The notes beneath the pieces are model-generated. The model did not search any database and was not told where the DNA came from. It was given only the letters and a program-made list of their open reading frames with translations. Shown here one piece after another: positions 17,260 through 27,531 of a stretch of 64,000 bases of DNA; the first letter of the stretch is position 1, and each line of letters starts with the position of its first letter. Where the stretch lies: contig NZ_QWLB01000005.1 of assembly GCF_003574355.1 (NCBI RefSeq), forward strand, positions 1-64,000. The letters run 5' to 3'. The stretch comes from Meiothermus granaticius NBRC 107808 (GTDB taxonomy: Bacteria; Deinococcota; Deinococci; Deinococcales; Thermaceae). The position numbers were made by a program, and so were the translations under genes.

Positions 17260-17937
17260 CTATAGATGTTTCAGCAGCCACTCAGGGGTGAGCTTGAGGA
17301 AGTAACCGTTCATGAGGGCAAACTGACCCGTTACCATCAGCACACCCACCAGCACCAGGATGGCTCCCCCGGCGATCTGGAGCCCTGAGGTCAAGCGGGA
17401 GGCCCGCCGGAGCCATCCCTGCACCCGGTCGGTAAAGAGGGCCACCAGCAGGAAGGGTACGGCCAGGCCCAGGATATAGCTGAACAGAAACTGCACCCCG
17501 GCCCCGGTGGCGGTGAGGGTCAGGATGGCCCCGAGAATTGGGCCGATGCAGGGCGTCCAGCCGATACCCAGTACCACCCCCAAAGCAAAAGCCCCCCAGG
17601 GGCGGCTGGTATCGCCCTCATAGCGCAGATTGATGCGGCTCAGCAGAAACTTGGGTTTGAGCCCCAGCATAAAGAGGCCAAACAGCATCATGGCGACCCC
17701 GCCCACCAAGGTGAGGGGTTTACGGTACTCAAACAGCAGGTTGCCCAGCAGGGTAAAGGGTAAGCCCAGCAGCAAGAAAATGGCCGAGAACCCGGCTACG
17801 AACAAGATTGCGTTGAATATCGGGCGACCGTGCTCGGCCCCCAGGTAGAGCAGATAGGTGGGTACCAAGGGCAGCACGCAGGGGGATAAAAACGACAGCA
17901 GCCCCGCCAGAAAAGCCCCGGTCAGACTCAAGGCCAT
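17260..17937 (-). CDS. ccdA: CcdA-type cytochrome c biogenesis/thiol transporter
   Basis: The 225-residue protein has six transmembrane helices and the two signature cysteines, LSFLSPCVLPLVPTYLLYLG and GWTPCIGPILG. CcdA carries electrons from cytoplasmic thioredoxin across the membrane to periplasmic thiol proteins. I start it at ATG 17937 (MALSLTG), 8 bases after the -10 box of promoter C, so its mRNA is leaderless. A start 24 bases upstream would lie before the transcription start. The C39-like gene follows directly. Confidence 0.92.
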   Translation of the reverse strand: MALSLTGAFLAGLLSFLSPCVLPLVPTYLLYLGAEHGRPIFNAILFVAGFSAIFLLLGLPFTLLGNLLFEYRKPLTLVGGVAMMLFGLFMLGLKPKFLLSRINLRYEGDTSRPWGAFALGVVLGIGWTPCIGPILGAILTLTATGAGVQFLFSYILGLAVPFLLVALFTDRVQGWLRRASRLTSGLQIAGGAILVLVGVLMVTGQFALMNGYFLKLTPEWLLKHL

Positions 17938-17945
17938 ATCTGTTG

Positions 17946-17978
17946 AGGTTACCGGGTTCATGTAAAGTCTGTATTAAG
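17946..17978 (-). promoter_or_regulatory. Direct-repeat promoter C (ccdA)
   Basis: On the minus strand CTTAAT (17978-17973) and CTTTAC (17967-17962) start 11 bp apart, and TAACCT (17951-17946) follows after 10 bp. This is the same geometry as the other nine sites. Confidence 0.75.
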
Positions 17979-18037
17979 CCCTAACCAGCAAAGGCATCTA
18001 AACCGGGCTTTCAGGTCTCCCGAGGCTAAACTGGAGC

Positions 18038-19300
<1,263 letters not shown>

Positions 19301-19319
19301 CGGCCCCAGATAGGGAGCG

Positions 19320-19575
19320 ACCTAAATGGTAGTAACTGGCGGAGCGCTCCAGGTCGTGCGGCTGTGGCAACCCCACCAGTTCCACCGGACCCTCCACAAC
19401 CAGGCTGGGTACGGCCTGGCCTGCACCCCATACTGCTCGACCAGGGCACAGCAGCTTCCATCCCGGCACTCCCCAGCGAGGTGGATAACCCAATCCACCT
19501 GGGGAAATGCTGCTTGAGTATCACCTCAGTCCGTTGACATAGCTTACAGTCAGCACTAAAGAGTTCCACCTTCAT
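19320..19575 (-). pseudogene. Thioredoxin/glutaredoxin-like protein of the mer cluster, frameshifted
   Basis: From ATG 19575 the sequence reads VELFSADCKLCQRTEVILKQ, a CxxC thioredoxin-fold start. After frame changes it resumes as AVPSLVVEGPVELVGLPQPH, the cis-Pro half. The middle is out of frame. It lies just downstream of merA on the same strand, where small thiol proteins are often found in mercury operons, so it was probably the last gene of that operon. Confidence 0.6.
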
Positions 19576-19606
19576 GGCTCCTCCTTCATCCCGGTTCCTC
19601 ACTTTC

Positions 19607-20931
19607 TCACGCACAGCAGGAAAGCATCCCCACCTCGGTGTCCAGCGCCTGAGCCACCAGCCGGACTCCCTCAGCTAGGGTCAAGTAGGGGTGGAAGGTT
19701 TCGATCAGGTCATGATAGTTCAAACCAAACTTGACCGCCAGCACGGCCTCTTGCAAAGCATCCCCGGCCTCGGAGGCTAGGATCGACAGCCCCAGCACGG
19801 TGCCCTCCGCGTCCACCACCAGCTTGAACATTCCCCGTTGGTCGTGCTGCACCAAAGCCTTGGGGAGTTGTCCCAGGGGCAGCCGGGAGACCCGAATACC
19901 TGAACCGTATTGCTTACGGGCCTCCTCGCTGAGCCCTACTGTCGCCACGGCGGGGTCGGTGAAGGTCACCCGGGGCATAGCCTTGAGATCGAGTTTTTCC
20001 TGCCTCCCAAGGGCATTGCGAGCAGCGATCCGACCCGATTGGGCGGCCACGTAGACGTACTGGGGCAAGCCCGCCCCATCCCCGGCGGCGTAGATACGGG
20101 GGTTGCGGGTCTGGAGGTATTCATTGACCCCTATCTCCCCCTTGGCCCCTAGCCCCGCACCGGCGGCCTCCAGCAGCTGTTCGGCGCAGTACACCCCGCT
20201 ATCGGTGTGCGCCTGAAACCCGCCATTGCGTACCACCTTTTGCACCTTACGGCCGATATGGAACTGCACCCTCTCCGCCTCTAAATAGCCCCGCAGCAGG
20301 GTGGACAGCTCGGGGTCTTCGGCGGGAAGCAGGTAGGGCGTGGCCTCCAGCACCCTCACCTTTGTGCCCAGTCGGGCATAGGCTTGGGCGATCTCCAGGC
20401 CGAAGGCTCCCCCGCCGATGACCAGCAGGGTCTGGGCTGAGTATCCGGGGAAAGCGCTTCGAAATAGGTCCAGGGTCGGCTCTCGATCAGACCGGGAATG
20501 GGGGGCAAGGTTGGAGTGGCACCGGTGACCAGCACATACCGCTCAGCCCGGTGGGGTTGACCCTCCACCTCCAGGGTTTCCCCGTCCACAAAGCGAACCT
20601 GCCCATGAACCACCGGGACACCCGCGGCTTCCAGCACCTCAGCGTATTTCTCCTGACGCAGGTGGCTCACCAGCGTGTCTTTTTGCTGGATAACCTTGGC
20701 TAGGTTGACACCGCTGGCCTGGGTCTGGAGGCCCTGAAAGGATGGTGTCCGGCCTTATGGAAGGCTTCAGCGGTGCGTAGCAAAGCCTTGGAAGGCACGC
20801 ACCCCACATTGACACAGGTTCCCCCAGGGTTGCGCCCTCGATGACCGTAGCTTTGGCCCCCTGGCAGCAGCTTCCAGTGCCGCAGCCACCCCCGCCGCGC
20901 CGCTACCCACAATTAGCAGGTCGTGGCTCAT
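19607..20931 (-). pseudogene. merA: Mercuric reductase with several frameshifts
   Basis: The reading frame is split in at least four pieces. It runs from [20 protein letters not shown] (FAD-binding start at 20931) through [20 protein letters not shown] (redox-active Cys pair) and LRQEKYAEVLEAAGVPV to the long final piece with IYAAGDGAG, FTDPAVATVGLSEEA and the C-terminal vicinal cysteines LSCCA. No N-terminal metal-binding domain is attached; a separate HMA gene precedes it. The intact enzyme would reduce Hg(II) to Hg(0) with NADPH in the cytoplasm. At least three indels make the copy non-functional unless they are assembly errors. Confidence 0.88.
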
Positions 20932-21268
20932 TGCCCCCCTCCGGGTATGGGTTGGGCAGGATAGCCCACGGCTTGCAGTTCGCCTAGCAGGGCTTCTAAG
21001 TTGCGCCACAGTAAATTTGCAAAGCGGTCTAGGTAGGCTAGCCTAAGGAGGTTGCTGGTGGCGCAATTCCCTGAGTGCCCAGGCGGGTTTTGCAAATAGA
21101 GACACTTAGAGGAGCTTCGCTGACCACGGTGGCCTCCTTACGCAGGTAATCCACCCGTACCCGCTGTGTACCGGGTATGCGCCTGAGGGCGGCCTCTGCC
21201 ATGCGGATACACCCGGCACAGTGCATCCCTGGAACCTTGAGTTTGTTCTGATGGCTGACGTTCTCCAT
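20928..21268 (-). pseudogene. Heavy-metal-associated (MerP-like) protein, split by a small insertion
   Basis: From ATG 21268 the sequence gives VPGMHCAGCIRMAEAALRRI, an HMA metal-binding motif (CxxC), up to SEAPL. It is then interrupted by 104 bp (21001-21104) and resumes as LEALLGELQAVGYPAQPIPG. Removing the insert joins CTAAG to CTTAG and restores the frame exactly (APLS-LEAL). The stop overlaps the merA start (ATGA). The intact protein of about 78 residues would carry Hg or another soft metal to MerA. Confidence 0.75.
21001..21104. mobile_element. 104-bp MITE-like insertion in the HMA gene
   Basis: The segment lies between CTAAG and CTTAG, whose direct joining rebuilds the HMA reading frame. 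Each side carries an ATTTGCAAA motif near the end, in inverted orientation. A strong internal inverted repeat TTGCGCCAC (21001) / GTGGCGCAA (21058) is present. No coding capacity and no target duplication are seen, which would fit a miniature element. Confidence 0.6.
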
Positions 21269-21310
21269 GCCGCTACCCTAAACCCTGGAGCGGGCTCTAA
21301 GGTCAAGGGG

Positions 21311-21563
21311 TCAGGCTGGGGTGGAGTCCAGATACACGCAGTGGTCTTGTCCGTCGCAGGCGGGGTCAGGATGGGTTTCAGCCCAGGATAGGCGCTGGGG
21401 CAGTGCATCCCGGAGGGCAGTGAGTTCGGCGATGCGCTGATCGAGTAACGCTACTTTTTGCTGCAACAATCCGTGCACATTGTCACAAGGAGGTTGACCC
21501 TCCTGTATAACCTCCAGTAGCGAGCGGATGTCCTCGAGGGAAAGCCCTAAGGGAGAGTGCAAA
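21311..21563 (-). pseudogene. merR: Truncated MerR-family regulator (C-terminal part)
   Basis: The frame ending at 21311 reads LGLSLEDIRSLLEVIQEG, then PPCDNVHGLLQQKVALLDQR, IAELTALRDAL and a tail with DPACDGQDHC. This is the dimerisation helix and metal-binding C-terminus of a MerR-type metal regulator. The N-terminal winged helix is missing: the sequence changes to an IS256-type remnant at about 21564. It faces the HMA-merA genes on the same strand, so it was probably the operon's regulator. Confidence 0.75.
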
Positions 21564-22310
21564 GAATTTTGTGTGCGACCCCTGAAGGATAAATAGGGAA
21601 GGAGCCACAAGATGAGAAAAGCGAGTACAGGTGGGGTCGAGCTAGACTCCAGGGGGTTGGATGAGTTGTTGAAGGAGTCAAGAATCCAGAGGATTTCAAT
21701 ACCATGCTGCGCGGATTGAGTAAGCGGTTGATTGAACGGGCCTTGGAAACCGAGCTGACGGTGCATTTGGGGCATCAACCCGGCGGAGTGGCGGGAAATC
21801 CAGCAGCTAAGGAACAGCAAAAGCAGAAAGACCGTACAAGCTGAGTTCGGCGTGGTTGAGTTGGAGATGCCAAGGGATCGGCACAGTAGCTTTGAACCAC
21901 CCTTGATGGCTAGGGGACAACTGTGCACCGAGGTGTTGGATAAGGCCATTCTGAGCCTATATGCCCGGGGAATGAGCACCCGGGATATCGAAACCCAGCT
22001 CAAGGAGTTGTATGACGTGGATGTCAGAGCGGTTCCCACGAATACCCGAGTGCTTGCACCAGCAATGGTTTGTATTGTACGGGGTAAATTACTCCGCACC
22101 AGTGCCCACGTTGCGCAGGTTAGCCACATTGCGGCTATGGCCCACGGCCACTCCCTTCAGGTTACCGGCATCGCCGGTATGCGCTAGGCGCACCCCCTGG
22201 GGTCGCAGGAGCGACTTGACTCCGCGTGTGGAGTTGTGGGAATCGCGATCAGTCCCACACTTGTTTCTAGTGTCACCGATGCGATTTTAGAGGAGGTCAA
22301 CACCTGGCAG
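21564..22310 (+). mobile_element. Remnant of an IS256-family insertion sequence
   Basis: From ATG 21612 the pieces MRKASTGGVELDSRGL, FNTMLRGLSKRLIERALETE, LTVHLGHQPGG, VVELEMPRDRHSSFEPPL, LYARGMSTRDIETQLKELY and, after a nested insert, SPTLVSSVTDAILEEVNTWQ follow the N-terminal order of mutator/IS256 transposases. There are several frameshifts, and the catalytic second half is absent. The remnant replaced the 5' end of merR. Its right boundary at about 22310 is approximate. Confidence 0.8.
22028..22248. mobile_element. 221-bp insert nested in the IS256 remnant
   Basis: The insert splits the IS256 transposase between DV and SPTL and is flanked by TCAG on both sides (22024-22027 and 22249-22252). 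Its ends are imperfect inverted repeats (GCGGTTCCCACGA against GCGATTCCCACAA). The minus strand reads GVRLAHTGDAGNLKGV and VGHSRNVANLRNVGTGAE followed by a stop, which may be the tail of an IS200/IS605-type TnpB protein. It is probably a deletion derivative. Confidence 0.5.
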
Positions 22311-22423
22311 CCAGCGAGTTGGGAAAGTCGGGGGCGGGCCGCTTTGCCGCTGCCTCGAGCCGTCCCTGCTTGACCCACCATGTTCGCCCTCGAGTGCCTC
22401 ACCTGTGCTAATTTGATATTGAT

Positions 22424-22801
22424 ATGCCCGTATCACCACCATTGGATACCGAGGTTTGCGAGACCAATATCCTTCACCCTGCGGCGGTTGCGATGGCCAG
22501 GGGCGCGATGCCCCCAGCAGAGCTGATTGGCGGCGCATCCGAACTCCTCAAGGCCGTGGCCGACCCCACGCGGATGCGCATCCTGGTGGCCCTTCAAGCG
22601 GCGGGTGAACTCTGCGTCTGTGACCTCTCGGCGGTGCTGGGCATGAGCAGCTCGGCGGTGTCCCACCAGTTGCGGGTACTGCGCGAGGCCAACCTGGTGG
22701 CCTCGCGCAAGGAGAGCCGCCAGGTCTTCTACCGCCTGGCCGCTGCCCACGTGGGCGCGATGCTGCGGGGTGCCCTCGAGCACGCGCTGGAGCAGCTCTA
22801 G
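22424..22801 (+). CDS. ArsR/SmtB-family metal sensor, CadC-like
   Basis: The 125-residue repressor has the ArsR winged helix (VADPTRMRILVAL, SSSAVSHQLRVLREANLV). Its cysteines match the CadC-type alpha3N site: C12 in the N-terminal arm (EVCETN) and C64/C66 in ELCVCDLS. Such sensors release DNA on binding Cd(II), Pb(II) or Zn(II). It starts at ATG 22424 just after a TTGATATTGAT sequence that also precedes the P-type ATPase gene at 38141. It converges with the transporter chimera, 4 bases apart. Confidence 0.88.
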   Translation: MPVSPPLDTEVCETNILHPAAVAMARGAMPPAELIGGASELLKAVADPTRMRILVALQAAGELCVCDLSAVLGMSSSAVSHQLRVLREANLVASRKESRQVFYRLAAAHVGAMLRGALEHALEQL

Positions 22802-22805
22802 CTGC

Positions 22806-24410
22806 TCAAAACTTGACCAAAAAGGCCGTCAAGTACATCACCCCGATCCCCGCCGTCAGCCCCGCGAGGTTGACCCAGTTAACCAGCGGCTGACCCAGGG
22901 CCGCACTGTCCTTGGCGACCAGCCTGCCCACTTCCCAGATGACCTGCAAAATCGCTCCTATGCCTACCGCTAGGAACACCGTCGCCAGCACTGGGTTGAA
23001 GGCAAAGCCGCCCAGCCAGACGCCCAGAATCGCGGGGCCGCCCGCCAGCAGCGCCAGCCAGCCGAAGTGCCTAAGGCCGGGGTTGTTTCGCACGACGGGG
23101 GCCACGATGCCCACCCCCTCGGTGATGTTGTGCAGGGTGAAGCCCAGCACCAAGAAGGTGCCTAAGGCGGCCTCGCCCAGCGCGAAGGCCGCCCCGATGG
23201 CCAGACCCTCACCCAGGTTGTGCAGCCCGATGCCCAGCGCGATGCGGTAGGAGAGCGCAAGCGGGTCGGGCTCCTTTCTCACACCCCTGGTCCCCAGCGC
23301 CCCAAAACGCCTGGCTAAATCCACGGAGAACCCGCTGTTGAGGTTGGGGTTGGGCCGCAAAACTTTCCCGCTGGCCAAACCCAAACCAGGGCCAAATAAA
23401 AAAGTCAGCAAGTAACCCAGCGAGGCTACCATCACCACGGCGATAAGGGTGTCGCCGACCCAATCCAACCAGCGCTGTTGCTTGGCCTGGCTGCTGGCCT
23501 CGCGCACCCGGCCCGGACGGCTGCCCAGCGCGGTCTTGAGCCATAGCCACTCCCACAGCGGCAGCGGCAGCCGAGCCACCCGACCAGCAAAACGGGCGCG
23601 TTGCAAGGCGCTGAGCACCCAGGACTGCGGAGTGTCCTGGCCCTCGGAAAGCTCGAGCTTGAACTTCTCACTCCAAGCCACCAGTGGTCTAAAGAACAAT
23701 TGGTCATAGAGCAACACCAACAACAACACCGTGAGGCCCGCGTAGACCATGGCCCGTACATCAGCCTGCTGGATCGCCAGGGCCACATACGAGCCCACTC
23801 CAGGCAAAAACTGGCTCTTGTCGCGCCCGACCACGCTGATAACCTCCGAGGCCACCACAAAGAACCAGCCGCCCGCGACCGACATCATGGTGTTCCAGAT
23901 CAGCCCTGGCACGGCGTGTGGCACGTCCAGCTTCCAGAAGCGCTGCCAAGGCGACAGCCGCAGCATTAGGGCGGCTTCCTGGAGTTCTTTGGGCTGGGTG
24001 GTAAGCGAGGCGTAAAAGCTAAAGGTCATATTCCAGACCTGGCTGGTAAAGATAGCAAAAACGGCGGTAGCTTCCAGACCCAGTAGGCTCCCGCGAAACA
24101 ACCCCAAAAACGTCGCAGTGGTGGCGGTGAGAAAACCTAAAATAGGCAGCGATTGCAGAAAGTCGAGGATTGGGATCATCACCCGCTCGGCCCCGCGCAC
24201 CCGTGCGGCTCCTGTGGCATAGATCAGGGTGAAGCTAAAGGAAAACAGCAGCGCTACCGCCATGCGCAAGAGGGTCCGCAGGCCGTAGTAGGGCAGGTTG
24301 GCAGGGTTGAGCGAGACACTCAGGTCGGGGGTACTGGGGCCATAGGGCTGACTGGCCCCTTTGAGGCCCACCTCGAGCAGCACAAACAGCGCAATCACCC
24401 CAGGAATCAC
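22806..24410 (-). CDS. Chimera of an ABC-transporter permease and a ZIP metal transporter
   Basis: One open frame of 534 residues joins two unrelated membrane proteins. Residues about 1-330 are a NitT/TauT-like ABC permease with the EAA loop ELQEAALMLRLSPWQRFWKL. Residues about 365-534 are the C-terminal half of a ZIP transporter with HNLGEG and HNITEG, the metal-binding helices IV and V. ZIP helices I-III and the second half of the usual double permease are missing. The GTG at 24410 is inside the first hydrophobic segment; the frame is open further upstream, so the true start is uncertain. It looks like an in-frame deletion fusion; function is doubtful. Confidence 0.7.
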   Translation of the reverse strand: MIPGVIALFVLLEVGLKGASQPYGPSTPDLSVSLNPANLPYYGLRTLLRMAVALLFSFSFTLIYATGAARVRGAERVMIPILDFLQSLPILGFLTATTATFLGLFRGSLLGLEATAVFAIFTSQVWNMTFSFYASLTTQPKELQEAALMLRLSPWQRFWKLDVPHAVPGLIWNTMMSVAGGWFFVVASEVISVVGRDKSQFLPGVGSYVALAIQQADVRAMVYAGLTVLLLVLLYDQLFFRPLVAWSEKFKLELSEGQDTPQSWVLSALQRARFAGRVARLPLPLWEWLWLKTALGSRPGRVREASSQAKQQRWLDWVGDTLIAVVMVASLGYLLTFLFGPGLGLASGKVLRPNPNLNSGFSVDLARRFGALGTRGVRKEPDPLALSYRIALGIGLHNLGEGLAIGAAFALGEAALGTFLVLGFTLHNITEGVGIVAPVVRNNPGLRHFGWLALLAGGPAILGVWLGGFAFNPVLATVFLAVGIGAILQVIWEVGRLVAKDSAALGQPLVNWVNLAGLTAGIGVMYLTAFLVKF

Positions 24411-24695
24411 CAGTAAATCCCAACGTGAAAACGGCCGGCGTGGACCTACCGACTCTTGGCTAGGGAAGACCCGGTTCAGCGGAATCCTCCAGGGCAGAAT
24501 AGGATTTGGGAGAGGGAAAAAAACACGACAGCCTCCTTGGTTAGAGCCTTATTCTGGAAATCGAAATCCTGTTTGGGTTTTGTGACTTCAGATAATCCCA
24601 CCATCTCAAATACTCGTGATGCTCAGGGGCCTAGATGAAGCTGAAGTGAAGATATAGAGGCCTTATAATTACTAGAGCATGACCGTGGAGTAGCC

Positions 24696-26030
24696 CTAGC
24701 GCAGGTTCAGCCGACGGAACAACCACACCTTAACCCCATCCAGCAAGAACATATAGGCAAGCACTGCTACCAATAAGCCCAGAATCATATTTAGTGGGAT
24801 AGGGGTCATTAACCAGCCAAGCCCGGCCAACGCCACTACCAGCCCAAGGTCGAAGAGGCTTCCAACCAACAGCCAGGAACTTGGCCTTGAGCGCCAAAAA
24901 AAGCTGCGCTCCCGCACTATATAGACCGTGGCTTGGGAGTCGAATACCAGCAACAGAAACACCAGGGTCTGAAGCTGGGGCAAGTTCAGGTGTAAAACCT
25001 CACGCCCCACCCAAAAGGCACTGAACGAGAATACCAGCCAACCGACAGCCAAAACCAGAGCAGCACCCATCAGTTTGCGGATATCCCAGCGATCGGGCTC
25101 CTTGGAAAAACCCACCCGATCCGAGGCCAGTGACATAGTCACCAGGTCGTTGGTAAAAAACAACAACAGCACCAGTTTGGGAGTGGTGACGAAGACCCCG
25201 AAGACCAGTAGACCCAGTCCCAGAAACAGGCCGATCTCGAGCGTCTTGACGATTTTGTTAAGAGTGTAACTGAGCATCCGCTGGTAGATGCGCCGCCCCT
25301 CTTCTACCGCCGCCACAATGCCCGAAAGGCCGGGTGTGGTGAGCACCAAGCTGGCTGCCGCCTTGGCCACATCGGTGGCGCTTTCCACCGCGATACCCAC
25401 CTGGGCCTGCTTGAGTGCGGGGGCATCGTTGACCCCGTCGCCGGTCATGCCTACCACATGGCCCGCGCCTTGCAGGGTCTGCACCAGACGGAACTTGTCC
25501 TCAGGGTAGAGCCCCGCGAAGGCATCCCGTTGCATAAGCGCTTCGGCGGATTCCAGCGCCTCCCTCGAGCCCACCCGTTCACCCAGTCCCAGTTGACGGG
25601 CCACCGCTTGGGCGGTGGGGGCGCTGTCCCCAGTGACCATCAGGATGCGTACCCCCAACTGCTGCAAGCGCTCGATAAGGCTTGGGGAGTCTGGGCGGGG
25701 TGGGTCGGCCAGCCCAAGCAAACCCACCAACTTCAACTCGTCCCCGAAACCCTTGGCCACCGCCAGCACCCGCATCCCTTGGCCCGCGAGCTGCTCGGCA
25801 TCCTCAACTGCGCGGGTGTTTCCAGTCAATTCGGCCAGCACCGGCACTGCGCCCTTCAGCACTCGGGCCACTTGATCCCCTTGAACAAAGCGGGCCTCGG
25901 AGCGCTTGCTGGCGGGGTCGAAGGGGATAAACTCGAGGCGTTGGCCCGCTTGCAGCCCCCGATTACGCAGCCCCTCCAACACCGCTAGATCGAGCGGGTC
26001 TTGGGTGGCCTCGTCGGCGGTGGCGGGCGA
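24696..26030 (-). pseudogene. 5'-truncated P-type ATPase (type IIIA, H+-ATPase-like)
   Basis: The frame covers only the nucleotide-binding and C-terminal membrane part: SQDP-like [42 protein letters not shown] and six helices ending at 24696. The phosphorylation site DKTGT, actuator domain and N-terminal helices are absent. The hinge TLNKIVKTLEI and the ERSFFWRSRPS segment point to the plasma-membrane H+-ATPase group. Similarity stops near 26030, where a plus-strand truncated ZIP gene begins, so the break is a rearrangement junction. Confidence 0.8.
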
Positions 26031-26601
26031 GGTGCTGCCCGAGATAGACAAACTCCACGACTCGCTGGGCATCGTGTTGGGGTTCGGGCTGGGGGTGGTC
26101 CTGCTGCTGGGCCTCGAGGGTTTTTTGAGGGGTTACGAGGCGGCGGAGTCCACCCCGGCCCGTGGCTTCCCCACCGCACTGGTGACCATCGTGACGGTGG
26201 ACGTGTTTGTTGACGGGCTGCTGATGGGTAGCAGCTTCGGAGCGGGGGAGCGGGTGGGGCTGCTGGTCACAGCGGCTCTCACCGTGGAGCTGTTGTTCTT
26301 GGGCCTCAGCATGGCGGCGGCGATGGTGGGGGGAGGCGCGGCCCCCCGAACGGTGGTCGCGGCTACTGGGCTGATCGCCGCCGCGCTGGCCCTGGGGGGG
26401 CTGATCGGCGGGGCCTTCCTGGCCGGTCTGACTGGTTTCTGGCTCGAGTTGGTCTTGTCGTTCGGGGCCGCCGCGCTGCTGTACCTGGTAGTGGAGGAAC
26501 TGCTCACCGAGGCCCACCGCGTCGCCGAGACCCCGCTGCTCACCGCCTCCTTCTTCGTGGGTTTTCTGGCCTTCTACCTGTTCGAGTTGTTCGCGGCTTG
26601 A
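26015..26601 (+). pseudogene. 5'-truncated ZIP-family metal transporter
   Basis: Similarity starts at about AGEVLPEIDKLHDSLGIVLG without a start codon or the first helix. It continues through IVTVDVFVDGLLMGSSFGAG and VVEELLTEAHRV to the stop at 26601. These are ZIP features (metal-binding helices IV and V with DVFVDG and EELLTEAH). The upstream frame runs antisense into the ATPase fragment and is not real coding sequence. It lies 21 bases before the CDF gene and may once have been co-transcribed with it. Confidence 0.7.
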
Positions 26602-26622
26602 ATGCCCTAACCTAAAGACCTT

Positions 26623-27522
26623 ATGAGCGCTTCCCACGACCATTCTGACCGCCGAACCCTACCCGAGTCGCGGCTGATCTGGGCGCTGATCCTCACGGGT
26701 GGCTACCTGGTGGCCCAGGTGGTGGGGGGCATCGTGTTTGGCAGTTTGGCCCTGCTCTCCGACGCGGCCCACATGTTCACCGACGTGATGGGGCTGGTGA
26801 TCGCGCTGGCGGCGATCCGACTGGGCAAGCGCCGGGCCAGCCCGCGCCGCACCTTCGGCTACCGCCGCTTCGAGATCCTGGCCGCCGCGCTCAACGCCGC
26901 GATTCTGTTCATCGTGGCTTTTTACATCCTGTTTGAAGCCTACAAACGACTCAACCAACCCGCCGAGGTGCAAAGCCTGCCGATGCTGCTGGTGGCGCTG
27001 GGCGGTCTGGTGGTCAACCTGATCGCGGCCCGCCTGCTGATGGGCGGGAGCAGGGAGAGCCTGAACGTGCGGGGGGCCTACCTCGAGGTGCTCTCCGACC
27101 TGTTGGGTTCGGTGGCGGTGATCGCGGGGGCGCTGCTGATCTTCTTCACCGGCTGGGACTGGGTTGACCCGGTGCTGGCGGCCCTGATCGGGCTGTGGGT
27201 GCTGCCGCGCACCTGGGTGCTACTCTCGCAGAGCGTGAACATTTTGCTCGAGGGCACCCCCGAGGGCATAGACCTGCTCAAGCTGCAAGGCGAACTGGCG
27301 GCTCTGCCCGGTGTGAGCGCCGTCCACGACCTGCACGTGTGGGCCGTGACCAGCGGGGAGAACAGCCTCTCGGTTCACCTGGTCATGGAGCAGCCCGACC
27401 CCGGCCTGATCCCCCAGGTGCGGGCCGTCGCCGAGGGCTACGAGATCGAGCACGTGACGGTGCAGCTCGAGACCCCCGCCATGCGCGAGGCCGAGGTCCA
27501 CGGGCACGACACATGGAGGTAA
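26623..27522 (+). CDS. Cation diffusion facilitator (Zn/Cd efflux, CzcD-like)
   Basis: The 299-residue protein has six helices and the CDF signature: HDHSD at the N-terminus, LLSDAAHMFTDVMGL in helix II and LEVLSDLLGSVAVI in helix V (the HxxxD and DxxxD metal site), plus a cytoplasmic C-terminal domain with VHDLHVWAV. Such proteins export Zn(II), Cd(II) or Co(II) in exchange for protons. Length and residues are complete. DUF1385 follows 9 bases later. Confidence 0.92.
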   Translation: MSASHDHSDRRTLPESRLIWALILTGGYLVAQVVGGIVFGSLALLSDAAHMFTDVMGLVIALAAIRLGKRRASPRRTFGYRRFEILAAALNAAILFIVAFYILFEAYKRLNQPAEVQSLPMLLVALGGLVVNLIAARLLMGGSRESLNVRGAYLEVLSDLLGSVAVIAGALLIFFTGWDWVDPVLAALIGLWVLPRTWVLLSQSVNILLEGTPEGIDLLKLQGELAALPGVSAVHDLHVWAVTSGENSLSVHLVMEQPDPGLIPQVRAVAEGYEIEHVTVQLETPAMREAEVHGHDTWR

Positions 27523-27531
27523 GACCCTATT

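Noticed and set aside
21311-22129. Single minus-strand protein of about 272 residues
   Set aside because: Only its last 85 residues resemble MerR; the rest is antisense to the IS256 transposase remnant.
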